Below, piece after piece: positions 32,053 to 41,248 of a DNA stretch of 64,000 nucleotides. Position 1 is the first letter of the stretch, and each line of letters begins with the position of its first letter. Position numbers and translations under genes: made by a program. Source of the DNA: Paraherbaspirillum soli (GTDB lineage Bacteria > Pseudomonadota > Gammaproteobacteria > Burkholderiales > Burkholderiaceae_D); contig NZ_JBHSMT010000013.1 of NCBI RefSeq assembly GCF_042654985.1, positions 248,001 through 312,000 on the forward strand. Direction: 5' to 3'. Under the pieces are notes generated by a model, which ran no database searches, was not told where the DNA came from, and saw only the letters and a list, made by a program, of their open reading frames with translations.

Positions 32053-33009
32053 ATGAAACCAGAACTTTCCGTCGTCATCCCGGTTTACAACGAAGAATCC
32101 GGCCTCGCCAAATTGTTCGAACGGCTCTATCCCTCGCTCGACGCACTCGGCATCACTTATGAAATCCTGTACGTCAATGACGGCAGCCGCGACAAGTCGG
32201 CGGCGATCCTGGCGGAAAAATTTCGCGAGCGTCCGGATGTCACCCGCGTCGTGCTATTCAACGGCAATTTCGGCCAGCACATGGCGATCCTGGCCGGGTT
32301 CGAGGCCAGCCGCGGCGAGATCATCGTGACCCTCGACGCCGATCTGCAAAATCCGCCGGAAGAAATCGGCAACCTGGTAGCCAAGATGCGCGAAGGTTAC
32401 GATTACGTCGGCTCGATCCGGCGCAAGCGCCAGGATTCGGCCTGGCGCACCATCGCCTCCAAGGCGATGAACGTGCTGCGCGAAAAAATCACCGGCATCA
32501 AAATGACCGACCAGGGCAATATGCTACGCGCCTATGGCCGCAACGTGGTCGACCTGATCAACCAGTGCAAGGAAGTCAATACTTTCGTGCCGGCGCTGGC
32601 TTACACCTTCGCCCGCAAACAGGCCGAGATCGTGGTCGAGCACGAAGAACGTTCGGCCGGCGAGTCGAAGTATTCGCTGTACAGCCTGATCCGTTTGAAT
32701 TTCGATCTGGTGACCGGCTTTTCGATCATGCCGCTGCAGCTGTTTTCGCTTATCGGCATCGGCCTGTCGTTCTTCTCCGGCGCCTTGTTCGTGGTGCTGC
32801 TGGTGCGCCGCTTCCTGCTCGGCTCCGAGGTGCAAGGGGTGTTCACGCTGTTTGCATTTGCCTTCTTCCTGATGGGCATGATCCTGTTCGGCATCGGCTT
32901 AGTCGGCGAATATGTCGGCCGCATCTATCAGCAAGTGCGAGCCCGTCCACGCTATGTGGTACAAGCATTGCTGGAGCAATCATCGGCCGAGGATACCCAA
33001 GCATCATGA
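32053..33009 (+). CDS. arnC: Undecaprenyl-phosphate 4-deoxy-4-formamido-L-arabinose transferase
   Basis: 318 residues from the ATG at 32053 (a TTG three bases earlier is also open). GT2 glycosyltransferase: SVVIPVYNEESGLAKL, ILYVNDGSRDKSA, the D-x-D-type IVTLDADLQNPPEEI. Two C-terminal membrane segments (about 235-255 and 268-290) anchor it. It transfers the formylated sugar to the lipid carrier. Its stop overlaps the next start as ATGA. Confidence 0.93.
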   Translation: MKPELSVVIPVYNEESGLAKLFERLYPSLDALGITYEILYVNDGSRDKSAAILAEKFRERPDVTRVVLFNGNFGQHMAILAGFEASRGEIIVTLDADLQNPPEEIGNLVAKMREGYDYVGSIRRKRQDSAWRTIASKAMNVLREKITGIKMTDQGNMLRAYGRNVVDLINQCKEVNTFVPALAYTFARKQAEIVVEHEERSAGESKYSLYSLIRLNFDLVTGFSIMPLQLFSLIGIGLSFFSGALFVVLLVRRFLLGSEVQGVFTLFAFAFFLMGMILFGIGLVGEYVGRIYQQVRARPRYVVQALLEQSSAEDTQAS

Positions 33010-33914
33010 AAGCCGTCGTCTTTGCCTATCACAACGTCGGCGTGCGCTGCCTGAAAGTCTTGCTGGCGCGCGGCGTCGAGATCGCCCTGGTGGTGACCCA
33101 TGAAGACAATCCGCAGGAGACCATCTGGTTTGAATCGGTCTCCGCGTTGTGCCAAGAACACGGCATCCCGACCGTCACCCCGGCCGATCCGGCCAGTCCC
33201 GAGTTGCTGGCGCAAGTAACAGCGCTGCAACCTGACTTCATTTTCAGTTTCTATTACCGCCACATGCTGCCGGTCGCTTTGCTGGCGCTGGCCGGACACG
33301 GCGCGTACAACATGCACGGTTCGCTGCTGCCCAAATATCGCGGCCGGGTGCCGATCAATTGGGCGGTCTTGCACGGCGAAAGCGAAACCGGCGCCACCCT
33401 GCACGAAATGGCGGCCAAGCCGGATGCCGGCGCCATCGTCGCCCAAACCGCAGTGCCTATCCTGCCCGACGACACCGCCTATGAAGTCTTCGGCAAGGTC
33501 GTGGTGGCGGCAGAACAAACGCTGTGGAACGTGCTGCCAGCGATGCTGGCGGGAAAAACGCCGAAGCTGCCGAACGACATATCGCAGGGCAGCTATTTCG
33601 GCGGCCGCAAGCCGGAGGATGGCAGAATCGACTGGAGCAAGCCGGCCCAGCAGGTATACAACTTGCATCGCGCAGTGGCGCCGCCCTACCCCGGCGCCTG
33701 GACCGTGATCAAAGACACCACTTTCGTTATCGGAAATGCACGTCTATCGGCTAACTTGCCCGAAAAAGCGGTCGCGGATTTGCCTACCGGCTTGGCGGTG
33801 GTGGATAATCGCATTGTTGGCGTCTGCGGCGATGGTCGCACGCTGTTGATTAACGAGTTACTGGCAAACGGACAATCCGTTTCGCCGGCGGCCTTACAAA
33901 ACATCCTTTTATAA
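33006..33914 (+). CDS. UDP-L-Ara4N formyltransferase (N-terminal half of ArnA as a separate gene)
   Basis: 302 residues from the ATG at 33006, coupled to arnC by ATGA overlap. Formyltransferase fold: AVVFAYHNVGVRCLKVLL, the catalytic Asn/His in YNMHGSLLPKYRGRVPINWA, and Asp in AAKPDAGAIVAQ, then a C-terminal OB-like domain. In enterobacteria this is fused to the UDP-glucuronate decarboxylase domain as ArnA (about 660 residues). Here the decarboxylase is a separate gene 117 bases downstream, with an inverted repeat between. Confidence 0.9.
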   Translation: MKAVVFAYHNVGVRCLKVLLARGVEIALVVTHEDNPQETIWFESVSALCQEHGIPTVTPADPASPELLAQVTALQPDFIFSFYYRHMLPVALLALAGHGAYNMHGSLLPKYRGRVPINWAVLHGESETGATLHEMAAKPDAGAIVAQTAVPILPDDTAYEVFGKVVVAAEQTLWNVLPAMLAGKTPKLPNDISQGSYFGGRKPEDGRIDWSKPAQQVYNLHRAVAPPYPGAWTVIKDTTFVIGNARLSANLPEKAVADLPTGLAVVDNRIVGVCGDGRTLLINELLANGQSVSPAALQNILL

Positions 33915-33928
33915 AACATCCTGGCAGT

Positions 33929-34012
33929 GTCATTCCGCAGCGAATGCGGGATCTCAAACCACCGTGCCATACAGGAATTGCAGCGTTTGAGATTCCATCG
34001 TTCCGGAATGAC
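33929..34012. repeat. Imperfect inverted repeat between the two ArnA-half genes
   Basis: Left arm 33929-33959 (GTCATTCCGCAGCG...ATCTCAAAC) and right arm 33985-34012 (GTTTGAGAT...CGGAATGAC) pair at both ends, with less pairing in the middle. GTCATTCCG-type repeats occur in many genomes as short dispersed elements. It may be an insertion that marks the junction of the split gene, or simply a REP in the operon. Confidence 0.75.
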
Positions 34013-34031
34013 AACCTAATTAGATACTCAT

Positions 34032-35087
34032 ATGAAAAAAGTCCTCATCCTCGGCGTAAATGGTTTCATCGGCCACCACCTGTCCAAACGGATCCTGGAA
34101 ACCACCGACTGGCACGTCTACGGCATGGACATGATGACCGACCGGATCGGCGACCTGCTCGACAACGATGCGTATAAATCGCGCATGCATTTCTTTGAAG
34201 GCGACATCACCATCAACAAGGAATGGGTCGAGTATCACGTCAAGAAATGCGATGTGATCCTGCCGCTGGTGGCGATCGCCACGCCGTCGACTTATGTCAA
34301 GCAGCCATTGCGCGTATTCGAGCTGGACTTTGAAGCCAATCTGCCTATCGTCCGCTCCGCCGCCAAATACAAGAAGCACCTGGTATTCCCATCGACGTCC
34401 GAAGTCTACGGCATGTGCCACGACGAAGAATTCGATCCCGAGCAGTCTGAATTGATCTGCGGCCCGATCAACAAGCCGCGCTGGATTTATTCGTGCGCCA
34501 AGCAATTGATGGATCGCGTGATCTGGGGCTACGGCATGGAAGAAGGCTTGAATTTCACCCTGTTCCGTCCGTTTAACTGGATCGGCGCCGGCCTCGATTC
34601 TATCCACACTCCGAAGGAAGGCAGCTCACGCGTAGTGACGCAATTCTTTGGTCATATCGTCCGCGGCGAAAACATTTCGCTGGTCGACGGCGGCCAGCAA
34701 AAACGTGCTTTCACTTATATCGACGACGGCATCGATGCGCTGATCAAGATCATCGCCAACAAAGACGGCGTCGCCAGCGGCAAGATCTACAACATCGGCA
34801 ATCCGGTCAACAACTACTCGATCCGCGATCTGGCCGACATGATGTTGAAACTGGCCGCCGAATATCCGGAATATGCGGACTCGGCCAAGAAGGTCAAGCT
34901 GGTCGAAACCACTTCCGCCGCTTATTACGGCAAGGGCTATCAAGACGTGCAAAACCGCGTGCCGAAAATCACCAACACTTGCGACGAGCTGAACTGGCAA
35001 CCAAGCACAACCATGGCCGACACCTTGCGCAATATTTTTGATGCGTATCGTGGCCAGGTGGCTGAAGCACGTGCGTTGATGGATTAA
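34032..35087 (+). CDS. UDP-glucuronate decarboxylase (C-terminal half of ArnA as a separate gene)
   Basis: 351 residues, extended short-chain dehydrogenase fold: VLILGVNGFIGHHLSKRIL, FPSTSEVYGMCHD, the catalytic WIYSCAKQLMDRV (Y-x-x-x-K) and LFRPFNWIGAGLDSIHTPKEGSSRV. It oxidises and decarboxylates UDP-glucuronate to UDP-Ara4O for ArnB. Complete at both ends, so the split from the formyltransferase is a true two-gene arrangement and not a frameshift: both parts have their own starts and stops. Confidence 0.92.
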   Translation: MKKVLILGVNGFIGHHLSKRILETTDWHVYGMDMMTDRIGDLLDNDAYKSRMHFFEGDITINKEWVEYHVKKCDVILPLVAIATPSTYVKQPLRVFELDFEANLPIVRSAAKYKKHLVFPSTSEVYGMCHDEEFDPEQSELICGPINKPRWIYSCAKQLMDRVIWGYGMEEGLNFTLFRPFNWIGAGLDSIHTPKEGSSRVVTQFFGHIVRGENISLVDGGQQKRAFTYIDDGIDALIKIIANKDGVASGKIYNIGNPVNNYSIRDLADMMLKLAAEYPEYADSAKKVKLVETTSAAYYGKGYQDVQNRVPKITNTCDELNWQPSTTMADTLRNIFDAYRGQVAEARALMD

Positions 35088-35171
35088 AAAAAGCATGACA
35101 CAGGGTGGACTTGCGCCAGCTTTTCCACCCTTCCCCGCAGACCTCCTCCCCCTCTAGCCCGACCGAATACC

Positions 35172-36137
35172 TTGCCTCTTCTCACATTAAAGATCGACGC
35201 CGACACCTATCGCGGCACCCGTGAAGGAGTGCCCAATCTGGTACGCCTGCTCACCAAATACCAGGCCCGCGCCACTTTCCTGTTTTCTCTTGGACACGAC
35301 CATACCGGCTGGGCCTTGAAACAGGTGTTCCGCCCCGGATTTTTCCAAAAGGTATCGCGCACTTCGGTGGTCGAACATTACGGCCTCAAGACCTTGATGT
35401 ACGGCGTACTGCTGCCGGCGCCGGATATCGGCAAAACCTGCGCCAAGTACATGCAAGCAGTGCGCGATGCAGGATTCGAGTGCGGCATCCATACCTGGGA
35501 TCATCGGGTCTGGCAGGACCACGTACGCCAGCGCGACGGCAGCTGGACCAGTCTGCAAATGCAGCGTTCGTTCGACCGCTTTACCGAGATCTTCGGCACG
35601 CCTTCGAAGACCCACGGCGCCGCCGGCTGGCAAATGAATCCCACCGCATTTGAACAGCTGGAGAAATTCGGCATGGCCTACTCATCGGACGGCCGCGCCA
35701 TGCTGACCGAGCGCGGCACCTTGGCCGATCCCGCTGCGGGTCCGCATCGACTGCAGATAAACGGCAACACGCTGAACTGCATACAGTTGCCGACGACCCT
35801 GCCGACGCTGGATGAACTGCTAGGCCGCAGCATCGACGGCATCGAATTGAACCCATCGAATATCGCCGCGCATATCCTGAAGCTGACCGAAACTCCGCGC
35901 GATCATGTATTTACTCTGCACGCAGAACTTGAAGGACAGAAACTTGCCCCCATCTTCGAAAAATTGCTACAAGGATGGCGCGCACAGGGCTACGATCTGG
36001 TGGCCATGGAAGATCTCTATCAGCAAGTCAAAGACCAGCCGCTGCCGAGCCTGCCGCTACTGTGGGCGGAACTGCCGGGGCGGTCGGGTGAAATGATTAT
36101 GCAAGCGCCGGCGGAGCCAGGCAGTCGGAGTACCTGA
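35172..36137 (+). CDS. arnD: 4-deoxy-4-formamido-L-arabinose-phosphoundecaprenol deformylase
   Basis: 321 residues from a TTG start; no ATG or GTG is available before the conserved LKIDADTYRGTREGVPNL. Polysaccharide deacetylase (NodB-like) fold: the metal Asp in KIDADTY, ATFLFSLGHDHTG, and the His pair in IHTWDHRVWQDHVRQ. It removes the formyl group after ArnC so that the free sugar can be flipped. Last gene of the operon. Confidence 0.92.
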   Translation: MPLLTLKIDADTYRGTREGVPNLVRLLTKYQARATFLFSLGHDHTGWALKQVFRPGFFQKVSRTSVVEHYGLKTLMYGVLLPAPDIGKTCAKYMQAVRDAGFECGIHTWDHRVWQDHVRQRDGSWTSLQMQRSFDRFTEIFGTPSKTHGAAGWQMNPTAFEQLEKFGMAYSSDGRAMLTERGTLADPAAGPHRLQINGNTLNCIQLPTTLPTLDELLGRSIDGIELNPSNIAAHILKLTETPRDHVFTLHAELEGQKLAPIFEKLLQGWRAQGYDLVAMEDLYQQVKDQPLPSLPLLWAELPGRSGEMIMQAPAEPGSRST

Positions 36138-36206
36138 GACTGATGTTTTGACATCCTCCTGCGTTGGCAACCGATTCATCATATTTTTAGTGAACAGGAC
36201 AATACA

Positions 36207-36683
36207 GTGGCTGACAAACCATCCATCATCGACAAGACAGTGCCCGACTTCTCCGCTGCCATGACCGGCGACAAGACTTTTACCTTGTCGGATTATCGCG
36301 GTCAAAATGTCGTGCTGTACTTTTACCCAAAGGACAACACCCCGGGTTGCACCACCGAAGGCATCCAGTTCCGCGACCTGTATCCGGAATTTCAAAAACA
36401 CAATACCCAACTGTTTGGCATCAGCCGCGACAGCATTCGTTCGCACGACGGCTTCAAGGCCAAGCTAGAGATGCCGTTCGACCTGATTTCGGACCCGGAC
36501 GAGACGCTATGCGTCATGTTCGACGTGATGAAAATGAAGAATATGTACGGGAAACAAGTCCGTGGCATTGAGCGCAGCACGTTTGTGATTGACGGCGCCG
36601 GCACATTGGTGAAAGAATGGCGTGGAGTGAAAGTACCGGGGCATGTTGCAGAAGTACTGGAGTTTGTTAAGACTATTGCTTGA
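36207..36683 (+). CDS. bcp: Thiol peroxidase of the Bcp/PrxQ family
   Basis: 158 residues from a GTG with AGGAC seven bases upstream. The peroxidatic Cys is in NTPGCTTEGIQFRD. The resolving Cys, found five residues later in the common two-Cys form, is Ile/Gln here, and no other Cys fits except in LCVMFD, so the enzyme may work as a one-Cys type or use Cys in that later position. It reduces organic and hydrogen peroxides in the cytoplasm. A terminator follows. Confidence 0.92.
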   Translation: MADKPSIIDKTVPDFSAAMTGDKTFTLSDYRGQNVVLYFYPKDNTPGCTTEGIQFRDLYPEFQKHNTQLFGISRDSIRSHDGFKAKLEMPFDLISDPDETLCVMFDVMKMKNMYGKQVRGIERSTFVIDGAGTLVKEWRGVKVPGHVAEVLEFVKTIA

Positions 36684-36719
36684 GTTTATCTGTCCTTGAA
36701 TTCTAAAATTTATCTCTGT

Positions 36720-36766
36720 AAGCCGTTTGCGGACAAGGTCACGAACCTTCCCAAACGGCTTTTTTA
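36720..36766 (+). terminator. Terminator after bcp
   Basis: AAGCCGTTTG and CAAACGGCTT pair around a 26-base loop that holds its own short AAGGT/ACCTT hairpin, and TTTTTT follows. Confidence 0.82.
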
Positions 36767-36902
36767 CTTTCGATTTGTGCTTTTTGCAATTACCGATGTT
36801 CTTTCATCATTTGCCGTTGCCCCAGGCACTACCTCTCCCGTTTGCTCCAGTTTGTGTTAACGCTAAAGCGAACTATTTTTTTATCCTTAAAGCGAGGTTC
36901 TG

Positions 36903-38585
36903 ATGCCCCTACCAAAATTACCGACCAAACCCGCTTCTTTACTATCCGTTCAAGATTATCCAAAAGCGGAAGCGGGCAAAGCCGTCAAACCCCGTATCGC
37001 TATCGTCGAGCCGATGGCCCGCAGCGTGGAAGCTGCGCCACCAGCACGCATCAAGCCAGTAGAAGCGCGTAAAACCGGCAAGGCGCCGGCAGAAAACGCG
37101 CGCGCCGTGATCGCCGCCAAACCGGCAAAACCGGCTGACCGCCCGAAATCAAGCACCAGCCGCGCCGCCGACAAATCCGGCGTGACCAAGTTGTTTGTGC
37201 TGGACACCAACGTGCTGATGCACGACCCGACGTCCTTGTTCCGTTTTGAAGAACATGACATCTACCTGCCGATGGTGACGCTCGAAGAACTCGACAATCA
37301 CAAGAAAGGCATGTCGGAAGTTGCGCGCAACGCCCGCCAGGTATCGCGCTCGCTGGATGCCTTGGTTGGCGACGTGGTCGACGACCTGATCGACCACGGC
37401 ATTCTGTTGTCCAAGCTGGGCAACAAGGACGCCAAGGGCCGTTTGTTCTTCCAGACCAAACTGCAAAACGCCGACTTGCCGGAAGGACTGCCGGTCGGCA
37501 AGGCAGACAACCAGATTCTCGGCGTGGTGCGTGCGCTCGAAGCAGAGCTGCCGACCCGTCCGGTGGTATTGGTGTCGAAAGACATCAATATGCGCATCAA
37601 GGCGCGCGCCATGGGCCTGCCGGCTGAAGACTATTTCAACGATCATGTGCTCGAAGATACCGACCTGCTGTATTCGGGCATCCAGCCTTTGCCGGACGAT
37701 TTCTGGAACAAGCACGGCAAGGGCATCGAGTCGTGGCAAGAGAATAAACACGGCACCGGCTATACCTTCTATCGCCTGAGCGGGCCATTGGTGCCGTCCC
37801 TGCTGGTGAATCAATTCGTTTTCATCGAGCCGAAAAACGGTGAGCCGGCATTCTACGGACAAGTCACGCAGATCAACGGTAAAACTGCGGTGATGCAAAC
37901 CTTGCGCGATTACGGCCATGCCAAAAACAGCGTCTGGGGCATCACTGCGCGCAATCGCGAGCAGAATTTTGCGCTGAATCTGCTGATGAATCCGGACTGC
38001 GATTTCGTCACCCTGCTGGGTCAGGCCGGTACCGGCAAGACCTTGCTGGCGCTGGCCGCAGGCTTGGCACAAGTACTGGAAACCAAGACCTACAACGAAA
38101 TCATCGTCACCCGTGTCACGGTGCCGGTCGGTGAAGATATCGGCTTTCTGCCGGGTACCGAAGAAGAGAAAATGGGGCCGTGGATGGGCGCCTTCGACGA
38201 CAACCTGGAAGTGCTGAACAAATCCGATTCTGATGCCGGCGAATGGGGTCGTGCCGCGACCCAGGATCTGATTCGTTCACGCATCAAGATCAAGTCGCTC
38301 AACTTCATGCGCGGCCGCACTTTCGTCAACAAGTTCCTGATCATCGACGAAGCGCAAAACCTGACGCCGAAGCAAATCAAAACCTTGGTGACGCGCGCAG
38401 GACCGGGTACTAAAATCATCTGCCTGGGCAATATCGCCCAGATCGACACGCCGTACCTGACCGAAGGCTCCAGCGGCCTGACCTATGTAGTGGATCGTTT
38501 CAAAGGCTGGTCGCACAGCGGCCATGTGACACTGGCGCGCGGCGAACGCTCGCGCCTGGCGGACCATGCCAGCGACGTGCTGTAA
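36903..38585 (+). CDS. PIN-PhoH fusion protein (PhoH-like ATPase)
   Basis: 560 residues. An unstructured Lys/Ala/Pro-rich N-terminus covers about 1-90. A PIN domain follows (LFVLDTNVLMHDPTSLFRF, LEELDNHKKG, GKADNQILGVV), with the acidic residues of a metal-dependent RNase. After an OB-like linker comes the PhoH ATPase: Walker A GQAGTGKTLLALAAGL, and Walker B FLIIDEAQNLTPKQIK. Related PIN-PhoH (PhoH2) proteins act on RNA as helicase-nucleases; the direct target here is unknown. It is monocistronic with a terminator after it. Confidence 0.9.
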   Translation: MPLPKLPTKPASLLSVQDYPKAEAGKAVKPRIAIVEPMARSVEAAPPARIKPVEARKTGKAPAENARAVIAAKPAKPADRPKSSTSRAADKSGVTKLFVLDTNVLMHDPTSLFRFEEHDIYLPMVTLEELDNHKKGMSEVARNARQVSRSLDALVGDVVDDLIDHGILLSKLGNKDAKGRLFFQTKLQNADLPEGLPVGKADNQILGVVRALEAELPTRPVVLVSKDINMRIKARAMGLPAEDYFNDHVLEDTDLLYSGIQPLPDDFWNKHGKGIESWQENKHGTGYTFYRLSGPLVPSLLVNQFVFIEPKNGEPAFYGQVTQINGKTAVMQTLRDYGHAKNSVWGITARNREQNFALNLLMNPDCDFVTLLGQAGTGKTLLALAAGLAQVLETKTYNEIIVTRVTVPVGEDIGFLPGTEEEKMGPWMGAFDDNLEVLNKSDSDAGEWGRAATQDLIRSRIKIKSLNFMRGRTFVNKFLIIDEAQNLTPKQIKTLVTRAGPGTKIICLGNIAQIDTPYLTEGSSGLTYVVDRFKGWSHSGHVTLARGERSRLADHASDVL

Positions 38586-38601
38586 CCGACCTCGCTGATC
38601 A

Positions 38602-38675
38602 GTGGTGCAGCGATGCACCACTCTGTAAGCTGAACGGGCGCGATTCGATCTCGATTGAATCGCGCCCATTTTTAT
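38602..38675 (+). terminator. Two hairpins after the PhoH gene, the second an intrinsic terminator
   Basis: GTGGTGCA-GCGA-TGCACCAC forms at about 38602-38621. GGGCGCGATTC and GAATCGCGCCC (38636-38668) follow, with ATTTTTATT after, the likely terminator. Confidence 0.82.
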
Positions 38676-38702
38676 TAGGAACCCCGGAACTGAGGCAAGC
38701 AA

Positions 38703-39437
38703 ATGAAAATCGCAATTTTGTCTGACATCCATGGAAATATTTGGGCGCTGGAAGCTGTGCTGGCCGACGTCAAAAAACAGGGAGTGGACCTGCTCGTAAA
38801 CGCCGGCGACATCCTGTCTGGACCGCTGGAGCCATCGGCCACCGCCGATTTATTGATGTCCCTGAACCTGCCGACCATCAAAGGCAATCACGAGCGTCAG
38901 CTACTCGCCTGCGAACACAAGCGAGGCGGCCCGTCCGACCAGTTTGCTTTTGAGCACACCACACAAGCGCAGCGCGACTGGTTGCAAGGATTGCCAGCCA
39001 CGCTAGAGCTCAGCAATGAGGTTTTTATGTGTCACGGCACGCCATCCAACGACCTGATCTATTTTCTTGAAGAGGTCGACCAGCGCGGTCGTTACCTGGC
39101 GCCGATCGCAAATGTCGAAGCGCATGCAGGCAGCCTGAAGCACAGCCTGATCATTTGCGGGCATTCCCACAAGCCGCGCAGCTATGCCATCTCCGGCGGG
39201 CGTCTGGTGGTCAATCCGGGCAGCGTCGGCCTGCAAGCCTATGACGACGACCAGCCCTATTTCCACACGGTCGAAAACGGCAGCCCGCATGCGCGCTACG
39301 CCATTTGCGAGAGCGCCGGCAGCACCTGGAATGTCGGACATCGCTGCGTCAGTTACGAGCATGAAAAAGCAGCTGCGACAGCGCACCGCAATGGACAGCA
39401 AGACTGGGCCAAATGGCTGGCAACCGGCAGGGCATAA
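38703..39437 (+). CDS. Calcineurin-like metallophosphoesterase
   Basis: 244 residues of the YfcE/MJ0936-like group: the metal ligands in AILSDIHGNIWALEAVL, NAGDILSGP, IKGNHERQLL, the His in FMCHGTP, and IICGHSHKPRSYAI with NPGSVGLQAYD. It should hydrolyse phosphodiesters or phosphomonoesters with two metal ions. Stands alone between terminators; the natural substrate is not evident. Confidence 0.88.
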   Translation: MKIAILSDIHGNIWALEAVLADVKKQGVDLLVNAGDILSGPLEPSATADLLMSLNLPTIKGNHERQLLACEHKRGGPSDQFAFEHTTQAQRDWLQGLPATLELSNEVFMCHGTPSNDLIYFLEEVDQRGRYLAPIANVEAHAGSLKHSLIICGHSHKPRSYAISGGRLVVNPGSVGLQAYDDDQPYFHTVENGSPHARYAICESAGSTWNVGHRCVSYEHEKAAATAHRNGQQDWAKWLATGRA

Positions 39438-39462
39438 AAAAACGGCGCACCTCAGTGCGCCG
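39436..39462 (-). terminator. Terminator of the ABC importer operon
   Basis: On the minus strand, CGGCGCAC-TGAG-GTGCGCCG is followed by seven T residues. It lies 26 bases after the permease stop and overlaps the end of the convergent phosphoesterase gene. Confidence 0.88.
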
Positions 39463-39487
39463 CAACCTTAAGACAATACACAGTAAC

Positions 39488-40342
39488 TTAGAACGCCACC
39501 GGACGCCACTTCAATAAGCGCTTTTCCAACGTGGTCAGCAAATAATCAGCAGCCAGCGCCACTACCGCCAGCACGATCATTGCAGCAAACACACCGCTGG
39601 CATTAAATGCGCCTTGCGCGGTCGAGATCAGCAAGCCGATACCCTGCTTGGAACCCAGGAATTCGCCGACCACCGCGCCAACCAGGGCGAAACCGAAGCT
39701 GACATGCAGGCTTGCCAAGATCCAGCTGAGCGCGGAAGGAATCACCACCGACATCGTGACCTGGCGCGGCGAGGCGCCCAGGATCTGGGCGTTGGCGATC
39801 ATGTAACGATCGGCTTCACGCACTCCCTGGAATGCATTGCCGAACACCACGAAGAACACCATCACCACCGCCAGCGCGACCTTGGATGCCATGCCGAGGC
39901 CCAACGCGATCACGAAAATCGATCCAAGCACCACCCGAGGAATCGAGTTGGCGACTTGAATATAGATACTGAATACATCCGACAGCAACTTGTTGCGGCC
40001 TAACAAAATGCCGCAAATGACACCGGCCACCGAACCGATAAAAAACCCGAGCACGGTCTCTTCCAGCGTCACCAATACCTGCGTCCACAACGGTCCCTGC
40101 GAAGTGCCGTCGACCATCCAGTCGATAATCTGAATCACGATCAGCGATGGTTGCGAAAAGAAGAACGGATCGATCCATTGCAGCCGTGCCGCCAGCTCCC
40201 AGCCGCCGAGGATGAATACCAGGATGCCGATGCGCAAAGACATCACCAGCCAATAGCGCTGCTTGATTTTTCGTTGTGCTTCTTGCTCGACAGTGGCCAG
40301 GCTGGCAGCGCTGAGCTTGTCGATCGTTTGTACTTGATTCAT
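39488..40342 (-). CDS. ABC transporter permease, nitrate/sulfonate/taurine type (SsuC-like)
   Basis: 284 residues with about six membrane segments and the BPD permease EAA-like loop (READRYMIANAQILGASPRQVTMSVVIPSAL). It forms the channel with the ATPase and the binding protein encoded upstream. The first 35 residues form a cytoplasmic lead (EQEAQRKIKQRYWLVM). Last gene of the three-gene operon. Confidence 0.9.
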   Translation of the reverse strand: MNQVQTIDKLSAASLATVEQEAQRKIKQRYWLVMSLRIGILVFILGGWELAARLQWIDPFFFSQPSLIVIQIIDWMVDGTSQGPLWTQVLVTLEETVLGFFIGSVAGVICGILLGRNKLLSDVFSIYIQVANSIPRVVLGSIFVIALGLGMASKVALAVVMVFFVVFGNAFQGVREADRYMIANAQILGASPRQVTMSVVIPSALSWILASLHVSFGFALVGAVVGEFLGSKQGIGLLISTAQGAFNASGVFAAMIVLAVVALAADYLLTTLEKRLLKWRPVAF

Positions 40343-40390
40343 GGTGCTACCTTTTTCCTCTCGCTCAATCTAAATAGTTGAACGACATAG

Positions 40391-41227
40391 TTAACTGATG
40401 TGTACTTCTTCTCGCAGGTCGGCCCAGATCTTGCGCGAGATGTCGATAAAGCGCTGTTCGTAGCGCACCTCGGACATCACGCGCGGGCGCGGCAGGTCGA
40501 TCTCGTACACGCTCTTCAGGGTGGCTGGGCGCGCCGTCAACACGTAGACCTTGTCGGCCAATGCAATCGCCTCTTCCAGATCGTGCGTCACGAACACCAC
40601 CGAGCCGGCTTGCGACGACCACAGCTGCAGCAACTCATCCTGCATCAGTGTCCGGGTCTGCATGTCGAGCGCGCTGAAAGGCTCGTCCATCAACAGGATT
40701 TCCGGACTATTGATAAAGGTCTGGGCCAGCGCAACGCGCTTGCGCATGCCGCCCGATAATTGATGCGGATAATGATTGCTGAACTTGTCGAGGCCGACCC
40801 GGCGTATCCATTCTTCCGCCAGCGCGTAGGCGGCATCTTTCGGCTTGCCGCGAAACAGCGGTCCGGCGGCGACGTTGTGCAGCACGCTGCGCCACGGGAA
40901 TACGGCATCGTTCTGAAATACAAAACCGATGCGCGGATCGATGCCGTTGACCGGCTCACCCATGATGCGCACTTCGCCGACGGTCGGCTTCAGCAAGCCG
41001 GTGATCATGCTGAGCGTGGTCGACTTGCCGCAACCGGTCGGTCCCACCACGGCGACGAACTCGCCGCGCGCCACGCTCATCGTGAAATCGCGCAGCGCAA
41101 CGGTCGCTTTGCCGTCCGGAGAAATAAAACGACAGGAGACGTTACGTAATTCGATCGCCGGCGTATCCCGCGAAACCTGCTGTGCCGACGCTGAAGCCGC
41201 AGCGGGGGCGTATGTTGATTGGTTCAT
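40391..41227 (-). CDS. ABC transporter ATP-binding protein, SsuB/TauB-like
   Basis: 278 residues from the ATG at 41227, which has AAGGAAA upstream; an ATG six codons earlier overlaps that ribosome site. Walker A VVGPTGCGKSTTLSM, signature LSGGMRKRVALAQTF, Walker B EILLMDEPFSALD, switch His VFVTHDLEEAI. A 30-bp perfect inverted repeat precedes it. Confidence 0.92.
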   Translation of the reverse strand: MNQSTYAPAAASASAQQVSRDTPAIELRNVSCRFISPDGKATVALRDFTMSVARGEFVAVVGPTGCGKSTTLSMITGLLKPTVGEVRIMGEPVNGIDPRIGFVFQNDAVFPWRSVLHNVAAGPLFRGKPKDAAYALAEEWIRRVGLDKFSNHYPHQLSGGMRKRVALAQTFINSPEILLMDEPFSALDMQTRTLMQDELLQLWSSQAGSVVFVTHDLEEAIALADKVYVLTARPATLKSVYEIDLPRPRVMSEVRYEQRFIDISRKIWADLREEVHIS

Positions 41228-41248
41228 TCCACATTTCCTTTGCATGAA

